A stretch of DNA of 64,000 nt, taken from assembly GCF_016899775.1 (NCBI RefSeq), contig NZ_JACJJE010000014.1:1-64000 (forward strand), written 5' to 3'. The notes under the pieces were generated by a model. It was not told the DNA's origin, made no database searches, and saw only the letters and a program-made list of their open reading frames with translations. Made by a program: the position numbers and the translations under genes. This DNA is from Pseudoflavonifractor capillosus (lineage in GTDB: Bacteria > Bacillota > Clostridia > Oscillospirales > Oscillospiraceae). Of this stretch, positions 30,563 through 39,899 are shown piece by piece. How positions within the stretch are numbered: position 1 is the stretch's first letter; every line of letters begins with the position of its first letter.

Positions 30563-32266
30563 TTACAGCTCCAGCCCCCGATAACGGTTGAAACAGGCGA
30601 AAATCTCCTGCCGCCTTGGCCGGGCCAGGAAGGGCACGCCGGAGCGCCCCTCGCACAGGCCTTCCAGCCCCTGCCGGTCCAGCACCGCCTCCAGCTCGTC
30701 CACCACCTGGCGCAGGTCCCGTTTCCCGTCCAGGAGGCGCCGCTGGGCGTACACTATACACTCCCCCAGGGCGGCGGTCTGCTCGCCGTCCGCCAGCTGC
30801 TCCACATGGCGCAGGTCGATAGTCTCCCGGTCGATGGAGACCCCGTCTCGGCCCAAGGATTTGAGCTTGATCCGGCCCCCATCCCCGAATTTCCGGGAGG
30901 CCCTGGGGCATCGGTCAAAGCTGGGGGCAGCCGCCGGCTCCAGCCCTTCGGTATGGAGGGGAAAGGCCGCCGCCTCCCGCTTGGCCAGGGCGGTGACGTC
31001 CCGGGGCTCGTACCGGTCCATCTGGATCACCCGGTCGGCCGCGTGAAAATAGGCGCCGGAGCTCCCCGCCACCAGGACGGTGGACACCCCCCAGCGGTCA
31101 TACAGCTCCCGGACCCGCTCCAGAAAGGGGGTGATGGGCTCCATGTCCCGATGAATCACCCGCTGCATCAGCTCGTCCCGGACCATGAAGTTGGTGGCGC
31201 TGGTGTCCTCGTCGATGAGCAGCAGGGAGGTCCCCGCCTCCAGGCTCTCCACCACGTTGGCCGCCTGGGAGGTGCTGCCGCTGGCGTCCTCCGTCTCAAA
31301 GGACACGGTGTCCTTCCCGTTGGGCAGGCCGTTGATGAACATGGAGATGTCGGTGCGCCGGATGCTCCGGCCGTCCTCCGCCCGGATTTTCACCGCGGTG
31401 CGGTCGGTGATGACATACTCCCGCCCATCCCCCGCCACGTGGTCATAGACCCCCAGCTCCAGGGCCTTCAGCAGGGTGGACTTCCCGTGGTAGCCGCCCC
31501 CCACGATCAGGGTGATTCCCCTAGGAATCCCCATGCCGGTGATCTTCCCCCGATTGGGCAGGTCCAGAGTCACCGCCAGCTCCCGGGGGGCGCGGAAGGG
31601 CACCGCCCCCTTCATGGGCCGGGAGGACACCCCAGACTCCCGGGGCAGGATGCTGCCGTCCGCCACAAAGGCGCACAGACCCAGCTCCGGGAGTTTTTGG
31701 CGGATATACTGCTGGTCGTCGGCCAACTGGGCCACCGCCCGCAGCCGCCGGCTGTCCAGGCCGGAGCAGCACAAGGTCTCCTGCACGCACCGGGGCAGGA
31801 AGTCAAACAAAATCTTCTCCAGCTCCCGGGCGTTGATGGTCCGCCCGTTGGCCGGGAAGCCCACCTCCAGGCGCAGCAGCACATCCCCCCGCTCCGGGTC
31901 CAGACGGCAGGCGGTGCGCTCCAGCACCTCCGGCCCACAGCGGCTGACCGAGATCAGGCCGCTCTGGCCCGACCCCTTGGCCTGGAAGGAGAACTGGGCC
32001 GCCCGGCGGCCAAACTGGCGGGTCAGCTCGTCCTGGAGGGCCAGACGGCGGCACCGGGTCTCATACAGGGCCCGGGGAAAGCCCGCCGTCTTTCCGCTCA
32101 CATGGATGCTGAGCTTGGAGGGGGCGGCAAAGGGGTCCCCCTGGACATGGTCGATGGACAGTACATACCCCGGGAACTGGTACGCCCCCCGGGTGTCTTT
32201 ATAGGCCGGATAGCCCCGCCGGTCGATCCGGGCCAGTAAATTTTTCAAATCAGCAGACGTCTGCAT
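30563..32266 (-). CDS. Predicted ATPase of the ABC class
   Basis: The 567-residue protein matches the stand-alone ABC-class ATPases: an N-terminal domain ending with GGGYHGKSTLLKALELGVY (Walker A), VESLEAGTSLLLIDEDTSATNFM (Walker B and following signature), and an H-loop region (VLVAGSSGAYF). No membrane partner is present. Family members bind nucleic acid or act in RNA processing in trypanosomes; the bacterial role is unknown. Start at 32266. It is monocistronic, with a terminator downstream. Confidence 0.85.
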   Translation of the reverse strand: MQTSADLKNLLARIDRRGYPAYKDTRGAYQFPGYVLSIDHVQGDPFAAPSKLSIHVSGKTAGFPRALYETRCRRLALQDELTRQFGRRAAQFSFQAKGSGQSGLISVSRCGPEVLERTACRLDPERGDVLLRLEVGFPANGRTINARELEKILFDFLPRCVQETLCCSGLDSRRLRAVAQLADDQQYIRQKLPELGLCAFVADGSILPRESGVSSRPMKGAVPFRAPRELAVTLDLPNRGKITGMGIPRGITLIVGGGYHGKSTLLKALELGVYDHVAGDGREYVITDRTAVKIRAEDGRSIRRTDISMFINGLPNGKDTVSFETEDASGSTSQAANVVESLEAGTSLLLIDEDTSATNFMVRDELMQRVIHRDMEPITPFLERVRELYDRWGVSTVLVAGSSGAYFHAADRVIQMDRYEPRDVTALAKREAAAFPLHTEGLEPAAAPSFDRCPRASRKFGDGGRIKLKSLGRDGVSIDRETIDLRHVEQLADGEQTAALGECIVYAQRRLLDGKRDLRQVVDELEAVLDRQGLEGLCEGRSGVPFLARPRRQEIFACFNRYRGLEL

Positions 32267-32368
32267 GATCTTGGTTCCTCCGCTTTCATGTGATTTCGTA
32301 AATCGGTCCTGAGCGGGATAGCCGGAGAGGGCTCCCCTGTTCAGGACCGATTGCGTTCATTCCAAAAC

Positions 32369-32614
32369 CTATCCGGGACGCCTCTCTCTGGTGCGGCCTG
32401 TCAGGTAATCCAGGGTCGTCCCATAATAATCGGCCAGCGCCATTAAACAGCGCACGGGAATCTCCCGTTTCCCGGTCTCATAATTGCTGTACACCCGCTG
32501 GTCAATCCCAAGAATGGCCGCAATTTCTCTCTGGGTCTTATCCGCGTCCTGCCGCAAGTCGCGAAGCCGCGGAAAATACACCGCACCACCCGCATTCAAA
32601 TCGTCAGTCCTCAT
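32369..32614 (-). CDS. Small XRE-family regulator (second of a pair)
   Basis: The 81-residue protein is almost entirely one helix-turn-helix (LRDLRQDADKTQREIAAILG, DQRVYSNYETGKREIP). It overlaps the end of the next XRE gene upstream by 11 bases, so the two are co-translated. Two different tiny repressors in one operon are unusual; they may form a heterodimer or one may be an antagonist. Confidence 0.8.
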   Translation of the reverse strand: MRTDDLNAGGAVYFPRLRDLRQDADKTQREIAAILGIDQRVYSNYETGKREIPVRCLMALADYYGTTLDYLTGRTRERRPG

Positions 32615-32798
32615 CGGGAAACAGCTGAATGTCCAGCGCCTCGCAGAGAATAAAAAATTGCTCCAAGGACGGATTTTTTCTGCCCCGCTCTATTTCACTT
32701 AAAAAAGTCTGTGTAATTCCTAACTGCTTTGCCAGCTGATTTTGGCTTAACCCTTTCATTTCTCGATGCCGCTTTAAAATCGCTCTATAGTCTTTCAT
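32604..32798 (-). CDS. Small XRE-family regulator (first of a pair)
   Basis: A 64-residue repressor-type protein (ILKRHREMKGLSQNQLAKQLG, TQTFLSEIERGRKNPS). The start is taken as the ATG at 32798; an ATG at 32810 would add four residues, and neither has a strong ribosome site. It is divergent from the 86-residue ORF at 32922, with a palindromic operator between them, so auto-repression of both is likely. Confidence 0.8.
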   Translation of the reverse strand: MKDYRAILKRHREMKGLSQNQLAKQLGITQTFLSEIERGRKNPSLEQFFILCEALDIQLFPDED

Positions 32799-32863
32799 TG
32801 AAATCACCATCCATATTTATTATAGCTGTCAGCTATTTATTTGAAAATTAGAGCTTACAGCTC

Positions 32864-32905
32864 TTGACTAAAATAGAGCTAATGGCTATAATAGCCATTA
32901 GCTCT
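32864..32905 (+). promoter_or_regulatory. Sigma-A promoter overlapped by a 31-base palindrome
   Basis: TTGACT (32864-32869), a 17-base spacer, and TATAAT (32887-32892) form a near-ideal promoter for the ORF at 32922. The -10 box is inside a perfect palindrome, AGAGCTAATGGCT, 5 bases, and its complement (32875-32905). Related AGCT-type sites (AGCTGTCAGCT near 32825, GAGCTTACAGCTC near 32851) stand by the divergent promoter. This looks like the operator for the adjoining XRE pair. Confidence 0.75.
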
Positions 32906-32921
32906 ATTCGAGGTGATATAT

Positions 32922-33182
32922 ATGGATGATTTCTCTATGGACTGGGATCAGGAGATTCAGGACATGGTGGACGACCTTCTTCTGGACGCCCTGGTTCTGG
33001 AGCTGTGCCGCCTGGCCGCGGCTCGGGCCCCCTCCTCCCTCACACGCTTTCCCGGGGAGTGCCTGCCCGAACTGATCTCCCGCTGTGGGGATCACCTGTC
33101 CCAGCACGCCTTTGGCCTGCATGTGTGGAGCCGGGAGCTGTCCGCCCCCGTCAGAGGCGGCTCTCCCACATCTCCCGGGTGA
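32922..33182 (+). CDS. Small acidic ORF divergent from the XRE pair
   Basis: The 86-residue frame starts at ATG 32922 behind GAGGTGAT and a strong promoter. The N-terminus is very acidic (DDFSMDWDQEIQDMVDDLL). I recognise no family. Its 3' end overlaps the tail of the GNAT gene on the other strand by 32 bases. Its tight operator control suggests a real product, possibly an antagonist of the XRE proteins or a phage-like small protein. Confidence 0.55.
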   Translation: MDDFSMDWDQEIQDMVDDLLLDALVLELCRLAAARAPSSLTRFPGECLPELISRCGDHLSQHAFGLHVWSRELSAPVRGGSPTSPG

Positions 33183-33687
33183 GAACATAGAATTTTGTGA
33201 GCTTTTCCTGCCCGGTGGGCTCGTCCACCACGGTCTCCTCCATCTGGAAGGAGAAGCCGCTCTTTTCAATGACCCGCTGGGACTGGGGGTTGTCCGCGTA
33301 GTGGCTGCACCACACGGCGGCCAGCCCCATCTCCTCAAAGGCGTACCGCAGCAGCTCCGAGACCGCCTCGGGCATGAGGCCCTGCCCCCAGAACGCCGGG
33401 CTCAGGGCATAGCCCAGCTCGTCGTTCTTCTGGGGGAACTCCTCCCGGGTCTTTCCGGTGTACCCCGCCGATCCGATCACCTTCCCGGAGGCCCGGTCCA
33501 CCACCGCAAAGGTGTTGGGGGCGGCAAATACGGTTCGGATGATCTCCAAACTCTCCGCCTGGCTTTTATGGGGCGGCCACCCGGCGGGCAGGCCCACCTT
33601 TGGGTCCTTGGCGTACTCATACAAATCCGCCGTGTCTCCCTCCGTAAAAGGGCGGAGGAGCAGCCGCTTTGTCTCCAACTGCGTCAT
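33151..33687 (-). CDS. GNAT-family N-acetyltransferase (RimJ/RimL type)
   Basis: The 178-residue protein starts TKRLLLRPFTEGD and has the acetyl-CoA loop region LSPAFWGQGLMPEAVSELL and CSHYADNPQSQRVIEKSGF, typical of ribosomal-protein-alanine acetyltransferase relatives. The ATG at 33687 follows GGGGGAT. Its substrate is unknown. It lies 47 bases downstream of hflX on the same strand. Confidence 0.88.
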   Translation of the reverse strand: MTQLETKRLLLRPFTEGDTADLYEYAKDPKVGLPAGWPPHKSQAESLEIIRTVFAAPNTFAVVDRASGKVIGSAGYTGKTREEFPQKNDELGYALSPAFWGQGLMPEAVSELLRYAFEEMGLAAVWCSHYADNPQSQRVIEKSGFSFQMEETVVDEPTGQEKLTKFYVLTREMWESRL

Positions 33688-33734
33688 GTTTGCTTCATCC
33701 CCCGTCTCATTCTGCATTCTGCCTTCTGCATTCC

Positions 33735-35024
<1,290 letters not shown>

Positions 35025-35103
35025 AAAACCTCCAAAAGCATCAAAATGGAATCCGCGGGGCAGGTCTGTCACCTCAACTGTGCCCCGCTGGGAAAGGCTG
35101 TAA

Positions 35104-35169
35104 TCACTGCCCGGCTAAAAAGCCCTGATAAATTTTCTTCATCTCCAGCGCGTCCTCCACCTGGGTCCC
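35104..35169 (-). pseudogene. Duplicated 3' end of the endonuclease IV gene
   Basis: On the minus strand the bases read GTQVEDALEMKKIYQGFLAG and a stop, nearly the same as the real gene end (GTQAEDALEMKNIYQGFLPEQ) located 230 bases upstream. About 39 of 45 core bases match. Nothing further upstream matches, so only the tail was copied. Confidence 0.8.
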
Positions 35170-35178
35170 CGCGCTTCT

Positions 35179-35219
35179 CCCATTCGATGTTCCATCGAAT
35201 GGGGACCCTTGTTTTTTTT
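35179..35219 (+). terminator. Perfect hairpin with T run in the nfo-hflX gap
   Basis: CCCATTCGATG pairs with 35193-35203 around a 3-base loop, followed by GACCCTTG and eight T. It would stop transcription on the plus strand, where no gene is seen, so the segment may be a transplanted gene end. Confidence 0.6.
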
Positions 35220-35330
35220 AATGCTCGGCGGAAATCAATTCCGCCTGTGCCAAGATTTTTGCTGCGCAAAAATGCTTGTACGGCGCAAACGCGCCGCCCC
35301 ATCTGCGATGGGGCCCCCTGCGAAAGCGCC
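35219..35330. repeat. Chain of four short hairpins after nfo
   Basis: In a row: GGCGGAAATCAATTCCGCC, ATTTTTGCTGCGCAAAAAT, GGCGCAAACGCGCC, and CCCCATCTGCGATGGGG. Each has a 5-9-base stem and 3-6-base loop. The arrangement is like those at 221-717 and 59307-59640. Confidence 0.6.
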
Positions 35331-35333
35331 CGG

Positions 35334-36197
35334 CTACTGCTCCGGTAAAAATCCTTGATAAATGTTCTTCATCTCCAGCGCATCCTCCGCTTGGGTTCCA
35401 GCAGATTCGCAGATGAATGTAGGCGACCAGTTCCGCCGGGCGATCTCTTGGGCCAGGGGCGTCCAGTCGGGCCCAAAGCCCCCGTCGTCGGCGAAGGTGC
35501 GGTGGCACTTCTCGCCCCCCTTGGGGGTGAACTCGATGTGGGAGAAGTGGCTGTGGAAGCGGCCGGCCCGGTCCGGGCCCAGCACCTCCTCCACCCGGTC
35601 CAGCATCCGCTCAAAAACCTCCGGGCCGTCGTCCGCCCCCAGGGAGCGGGCGTACAGGTGGCCGAAGTCGATGCAGGGGAGCAGCCGCTCGTCCAGGGTG
35701 CACAGCTCCAGCACCTCGTCCAGGTCCCCCAGCTGATTGATCTTGCCCATGGTCTCCGGGCACAGGGCGATGTGGGCAAACCCCTGGCCGTCACAGGCCC
35801 GGATCACCTGGGGCAGGGTTTTGAGGGCGATCTCCTGGGCCTCCCGCCGGGTGCGCTTCATCAGGGCCCCGGAGTGGATGACCACCCGCTCCGCCCCCAT
35901 CCAGGAAGCCGCCTGACAGGCGGCGGTGACGTACCCGATGGTCTTTTGGACGGCCTCCGGGTCGGGGTTGGCCAGGTTGATGAAGTAGGGGGCGTGGAGG
36001 GACAGGGAGATCCCCGCCGCCCGGGCGTTCTCCCCCAGCTTCCGGCAGGTCTCCTCCCCCACGTGGACCCCCTTGCCGCACTGGTACTCATAGCAGTCCA
36101 GGCCAAACTCCGCGATCCACTTGGGGGCGGCCAGGGAGGATTTGTGGATTTTGGAAAAGCTCTCCGAGTTGCCCGCCGGGCCGAACTTTGCACTCAT
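35334..36197 (-). CDS. nfo: Endonuclease IV-type AP endonuclease (TIM barrel)
   Basis: The 287-residue protein has the AP-endonuclease-2 fold: LSLHAPYFINLANPDPE, VIHSGAL, ALCPETMGK, CIDFGHLYAR, and HSHFSHIEF, which supply the His, Glu and Asp zinc ligands. These enzymes nick DNA at abasic sites. It starts at ATG 36197, overlapping the yqeG-like gene by four bases. Its tail is duplicated downstream (35104-35169). Confidence 0.87.
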   Translation of the reverse strand: MSAKFGPAGNSESFSKIHKSSLAAPKWIAEFGLDCYEYQCGKGVHVGEETCRKLGENARAAGISLSLHAPYFINLANPDPEAVQKTIGYVTAACQAASWMGAERVVIHSGALMKRTRREAQEIALKTLPQVIRACDGQGFAHIALCPETMGKINQLGDLDEVLELCTLDERLLPCIDFGHLYARSLGADDGPEVFERMLDRVEEVLGPDRAGRFHSHFSHIEFTPKGGEKCHRTFADDGGFGPDWTPLAQEIARRNWSPTFICESAGTQAEDALEMKNIYQGFLPEQ

Positions 36198-36700
36198 AAG
36201 AACCTCCTTCTCCGCCCCAGGAGGCGGAAGGGGGTTTCCACAGCATAGCGGAGATACCGGCCCGGGTTGCCCGCCAGGCGGATGGGCTCCACCAGCAGAG
36301 GGACCACCCCGGCGTTGTTGGCCCCTAAAATATCGGTAAAGATCTGATCCCCAACCATGGCGGTCTCCCGGGGCCCCCGGCCCATGCGCTCCATGGCCCG
36401 GAGGTAGCCCGCCTTCTTCGGCTTGCCCGAGTGCCCCTGGAAGGGGACGCCCAGGGCCTCGGCGTACTTCTGGACCCGGCCGGGCTTGCGGCTGTTGGAC
36501 AGGATAAAGAGCTGGATTCCCTCCCGCTCCAGGGCCTCCTTCCAGGCCGCTACCTCCGGGTCGGGCTCCAGCACCTTGTAGGGGGCCAGGGTGTTGTCCA
36601 GATCGGCCAGCACCAGGGTGATCCCCTTGGCCCGGAGGGCCTTGGGGTCCAGAGCGGTGACCGAGGGGTACACGCCCTGGGGAATGGGTGAAATGGGCAC
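36194..36700 (-). CDS. YqeG family HAD-type phosphatase
   Basis: The 168-residue protein has HAD motifs LADLDNTLAPY (motif I), ILSNSRKPG (motif II), KPKKAGY and VGDQIFTDILGAN (motifs III and IV). YqeG proteins (type IIIA) are widespread in Firmicutes; a phosphatidylglycerophosphatase role is known for some relatives. A GTG at 36700 is chosen since AAGGAGG precedes it by eight bases and the length then fits the family. Confidence 0.85.
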   Translation of the reverse strand: MPISPIPQGVYPSVTALDPKALRAKGITLVLADLDNTLAPYKVLEPDPEVAAWKEALEREGIQLFILSNSRKPGRVQKYAEALGVPFQGHSGKPKKAGYLRAMERMGRGPRETAMVGDQIFTDILGANNAGVVPLLVEPIRLAGNPGRYLRYAVETPFRLLGRRRRFL

Positions 36701-36841
36701 AGATGTGTCCTCCTTAGTCTGTTCTAAAGGGCCGCCTCCCCGCATACAGTGGGAGAGACAAGCCCGGGAGCGGGCTGCTGCCGCTCCCTGTCTCTTGCAA
36801 GTATAGCACGGGAGAAAAATTTGGACAAGGGGGAAGCTGTC

Positions 36842-37645
36842 ATGTCAATGGAATCCATCCTCGTAACCGTCTCACCTGACCGCCTCCGGGAAGTGCAGGA
36901 CCTCCCGGTGACGCCGGTCCATATGGCCTACCGCATGGGAAAGGGGCCCCATCTGTTCCGGATCAGCGGAAGCGCCGCCCCCAGGGGCGGATTCATGTTT
37001 CTGGACTGCCGGAGCTTTGACGGCCTGGGCCCCACCCCGCCCTTCTGCCAGGAGGTTTTGCGGGAGTGCATGGCTCGGGGCTTCACCGGGGTGGTGTGTG
37101 ACTTTGAGGCCGGCCGCCTCCCGCCCCTGGAGCAGGTGGTGCAGGAGCTGGGAAACCAGTGCTTCCGCCGCAGCTGGACCCTCCTGGTCCCGGAGCAGTA
37201 CGGACACTGCTCCCCCCACGCCCAGGTGTGCATCTCCTCCGCCCTGTCCGGGGGCACTCTGGTCCAGCGCCTGCGGGAGGCCCAGGAGCGCTTCGGCCGG
37301 GACCGGGTGGTGCTGGCCCTCCAGCGGGTGGCGGAGGACTTCTTCCTCCCCTCCCCCACAGGAAGCGGCACCCCTCTCACCCAGGAGGAGCTGCGGGAGC
37401 GCATCCAGCAGCGGCAGCCCTCCATCTTCTTCTCCCATGAGCTGTGCGCCCGGTACTTCACCTATATGAGCCGGGAGAGCGGGGCCCACTTCGTCCTCTA
37501 CGACGACGCCTCCACTCTGGCCAAAAAGCTCCAGGTGGCCCGCAGCCTGGACATCCGCACCGTCCTGGCCGCCTGGCCGGAGATTGCCGACGCGGCGGAG
37601 GAGCTGGGACTGCGCCGCACCGCCTCCAACCGGGGCCTCCGTTGA
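36842..37645 (+). CDS. Unknown protein, possibly TIM-barrel-like
   Basis: I do not recognise this 267-residue protein. Alternating strands and helices (GFTGVVCDFEAGRLP, SGAHFVLYDDASTLAKKLQ, RTVLAAWPEIADAAEELGL) recall glycoside hydrolase 18-type barrels of spore and cell-wall enzymes, and the C-terminal part fits the last barrel units. No signal peptide is present. The ATG at 36842 follows GGGGGAAG. It stands alone between yqeG and the Dabb gene. Confidence 0.6.
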   Translation: MSMESILVTVSPDRLREVQDLPVTPVHMAYRMGKGPHLFRISGSAAPRGGFMFLDCRSFDGLGPTPPFCQEVLRECMARGFTGVVCDFEAGRLPPLEQVVQELGNQCFRRSWTLLVPEQYGHCSPHAQVCISSALSGGTLVQRLREAQERFGRDRVVLALQRVAEDFFLPSPTGSGTPLTQEELRERIQQRQPSIFFSHELCARYFTYMSRESGAHFVLYDDASTLAKKLQVARSLDIRTVLAAWPEIADAAEELGLRRTASNRGLR

Positions 37646-37707
37646 CGGGAGGCGAAAAAGCGGATACAATAGGGGCACCCAGTTTTATTTTTAAGGAGGA
37701 ACCCCCT

Positions 37708-38007
37708 ATGGTCCGTCACATTGTCTCTTGGAACTTCAAGCCCGAGCTCACCCCGGAGGAGCGCCGGGAGGCCGGAGCCCTTCTGGTCGCCCGTGTCAAC
37801 GCCCTGAAGGAGCTCATCCCCTTCGCCCTGGAGGTGAAGGCCTTCTGCCCCCCTCTGGACAGCAGCAGCTGTGATTTCGTCCTCTACTCCGAGGTGCCCC
37901 AGGCCTCCGACCTGCCCCTCTATCAGAACCACCCCGAGCACCAGGCGGTGCTCCCCCTGATCCGGCAGTACCTGTGCGACCGCCGGTGCTGTGACATCGA
38001 GGGGTAA
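37708..38007 (+). CDS. Dabb family stress-responsive A/B-barrel protein
   Basis: The 99-residue protein has the dimeric alpha-beta barrel pattern: IVSWNFKPELTPEER, DFVLYSEVP, and YQNHPEHQAVLPLIRQYL with its conserved His. The ATG at 37708 follows AAGGAGG. Function in bacteria is unclear. A strong bidirectional terminator follows. Confidence 0.88.
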   Translation: MVRHIVSWNFKPELTPEERREAGALLVARVNALKELIPFALEVKAFCPPLDSSSCDFVLYSEVPQASDLPLYQNHPEHQAVLPLIRQYLCDRRCCDIEG

Positions 38008-38021
38008 GCCTTATACACGTG

Positions 38022-38054
38022 AAAATCCTCCGCGCCAGCGGCGCGGAGGATTTT
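38022..38054. terminator. Bidirectional terminator between Dabb gene and bioY
   Basis: AAAATCCTCCGCGCC pairs perfectly with 38040-38054 around AGC, flanked by T runs for both directions. It ends both converging transcripts. Confidence 0.88.
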
Positions 38055-38067
38055 TTATGGTCGTGCG

Positions 38068-38640
38068 TCACATGCGCTCCGGGTACAGCCCGGCCTGCAC
38101 CAGACGGCAGCGGATCATGGGGCCCACCCACATGGCAAGGAGCATCTTCACCAGATCCCCCGGAATAAAGGGGATCACGCACAGGCTCAAGGCGGCCATG
38201 GGAGTGCTGTCCATCACGAAACAAAACCAGGCGGTGCCGAAGGCGTAGCACACGGCGGTGCCCACGATCATCCCCGCCAGCTGGAGCCCCCGGTTCCGGT
38301 ACCGGTCGATCACCAGCCCCGCGATCACCGCCATGGGGATAAAGCCCACGATGTAGCCCCCGGTGGCTCCGGCCAGCTTGCCCAGTCCCCCGGTAAAGCC
38401 GGAAAATACCGGGACGCCCACCGCGCCGATGAGCACATAGACCAGATAGCTCACCGTCCCCCGCTTCCACCCCAGCAGGTAGAGGGACAGGTAGATGGTC
38501 AGATTGGTGAAGGAAATGGGCACCGGCCCGATGGGGATGGCCATGGGGGCGACCACACAGGTCACCGCCGCCATCAGGGCGGTCATGGCCATGCGGTAGG
38601 TCTTGCCCCGGCGGGCGGCGTGGGTCACTTCTTGGTTCAT
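38068..38640 (-). CDS. bioY: Biotin transporter BioY (ECF S component)
   Basis: The 190-residue protein has six membrane segments and the BioY pattern (PMAIPIGPVPISFTNLTIYL, GGLGKLAGATGGYIVGF, FIPGDLVKMLLA). It binds biotin and feeds an energy-coupling module encoded elsewhere. The ATG at 38640 follows AAAGGAG. It lies 36 bases downstream of bioB, so one operon pairs uptake with the last synthesis step. Confidence 0.94.
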   Translation of the reverse strand: MNQEVTHAARRGKTYRMAMTALMAAVTCVVAPMAIPIGPVPISFTNLTIYLSLYLLGWKRGTVSYLVYVLIGAVGVPVFSGFTGGLGKLAGATGGYIVGFIPMAVIAGLVIDRYRNRGLQLAGMIVGTAVCYAFGTAWFCFVMDSTPMAALSLCVIPFIPGDLVKMLLAMWVGPMIRCRLVQAGLYPERM

Positions 38641-38675
38641 GGGAGTGCTCCTTTCTTGGGTCGCGGCGTCTGTTC

Positions 38676-39626
38676 TCATATCTCATAGCCCAGTTGGGCC
38701 AGCATGGCCCGGTCACCGGCAATGCCGGTTCCGGTGGTGGTGAGCATGTCCCCGGTGATGGCCGCGTTGGCCCCGCACCGGAACAGCTTCCTTCCTCCGT
38801 CGGCGAAGCGCCGCCGCCCCGCCGCCATGCGAATCCAGGAGGTGGGATTCAGCAGGCGGAAGATGGCCACCGAGCGGAACACGTCCCCCTCCGTCAGGGG
38901 CTCCGCCTCCTCCAGCGGGGTCCCGGGGATGGGGGTGAGCAGGTTCAGGGGGATGGAGACCACCCCCAGCTCCGACAGGTCCAGGGCCATGTCGAGCCGG
39001 TCCTCCCAGGTCTCCCCCATGCCCAGGATGCCGCCGGAGCACACCTCCAGCCCGGCGGCCTGGGCCCGGCGGATGTTCTCCAGCTTGTCCTCATAGGTGT
39101 GGGTGGTGCAGATGTTGGGGAAATTCCGGCGGGAGGTCTCCAGATTGGCGTGGTACCGGGTTACGCCGGCCTCCCGCATGGCCTGGAACTCCTCGACGCT
39201 CTGGAGCCCGTGGGAGGCGCACAGGGCAAGGCCGGTCTCCTCCCCCAGACGGCGGTAGGCCTCCAGGGCGTGGTCCAGCTCCCGGCCGTGGAGGCCCCGG
39301 CCCGCGGTGACGATGGAGTACCGGTGGACCCCCGCGGCCTCGTTCCGCTTTCCCTCCTCCACGATCTCCTGGACGGGGAGAAAGGGGTACTCCTCCGCCC
39401 CGGTGTGGTAGTGGCAGGACTGAGCGCAGAACCGGCAGTCCTCACTGCACTTTCCGCTGCGGCCGTTGACGATGGTGCACAGCTCCCCTCGGTCCCCGCA
39501 CAGGGTCCGGCGTACCTGATCCGCCGCCCGGCACAGTTCCTCCAGGTCTGTCTCCAACAGCACGCCCAGGTCGTCCCGCCGCCTCAGGCGCGCCCCGCTG
39601 ATGATCTGTTCCGCCAATGATTCCAT
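38676..39626 (-). CDS. bioB: Biotin synthase BioB
   Basis: The 316-residue radical SAM enzyme has CSEDCRFCAQS, the C-x3-C-x2-C motif for the 4Fe-4S cluster, and the second-cluster residues (SIVTAGRG, RYHANLETS, NLLTPIPGTPLE). It inserts sulphur into dethiobiotin. The ATG at 39626 follows GGAGGGG. The rest of the biotin pathway is not nearby, so the host may take up dethiobiotin or carry other genes elsewhere. Confidence 0.95.
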   Translation of the reverse strand: MESLAEQIISGARLRRRDDLGVLLETDLEELCRAADQVRRTLCGDRGELCTIVNGRSGKCSEDCRFCAQSCHYHTGAEEYPFLPVQEIVEEGKRNEAAGVHRYSIVTAGRGLHGRELDHALEAYRRLGEETGLALCASHGLQSVEEFQAMREAGVTRYHANLETSRRNFPNICTTHTYEDKLENIRRAQAAGLEVCSGGILGMGETWEDRLDMALDLSELGVVSIPLNLLTPIPGTPLEEAEPLTEGDVFRSVAIFRLLNPTSWIRMAAGRRRFADGGRKLFRCGANAAITGDMLTTTGTGIAGDRAMLAQLGYEI

Positions 39627-39662
39627 GGCCGCCCCTCCGTTCGTAAACCTTTCTTCCTCGTC

Positions 39663-39691
39663 AGTATACATTTTGCCGTCTCGATTGTCAA
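39663..39691 (-). promoter_or_regulatory. bioB-bioY promoter
   Basis: On the minus strand TTGACA (39691-39686), 17 bases, TATACT (39668-39663) is a near-consensus sigma-A promoter. GTAAAC and GTTTAC half-sites flank it on either side about 60 bases apart; they resemble BirA half-sites but the distance is far too long for a standard BirA operator. Confidence 0.75.
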
Positions 39692-39755
39692 CTACTTTTT
39701 TCTGTCGTTTACAATCCTCCAGGAAGTTCCCACCCAAAAGTTCGAGCCGTATTTC

Positions 39756-39784
39756 TTGCATTTCGCCGTTTTCTTCGGTATAAT
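39756..39784 (+). promoter_or_regulatory. Promoter of the SLH protein gene
   Basis: TTGCAT (39756-39761), 17 bases, TATAAT (39779-39784), followed by a leader of about 110 bases before the ATG at 39900. It diverges from the bio promoter. Confidence 0.75.
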
Positions 39785-39899
39785 AAGGTACATTCCAGAA
39801 CCTGTGATACGGTTTTTTCGTGCGGCAGAGCCCGCACGTCCCGCCGCTGCCTTTTCGTTGGGCTCCAGGCGAGATTTTACCCTCGGGAGGAGCAACGAT

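Noticed and set aside
39640-39715. BirA operator at bioB
   Set aside because: GTAAAC and GTTTAC half-sites are about 60 bases apart instead of the 14-16 expected for BirA.
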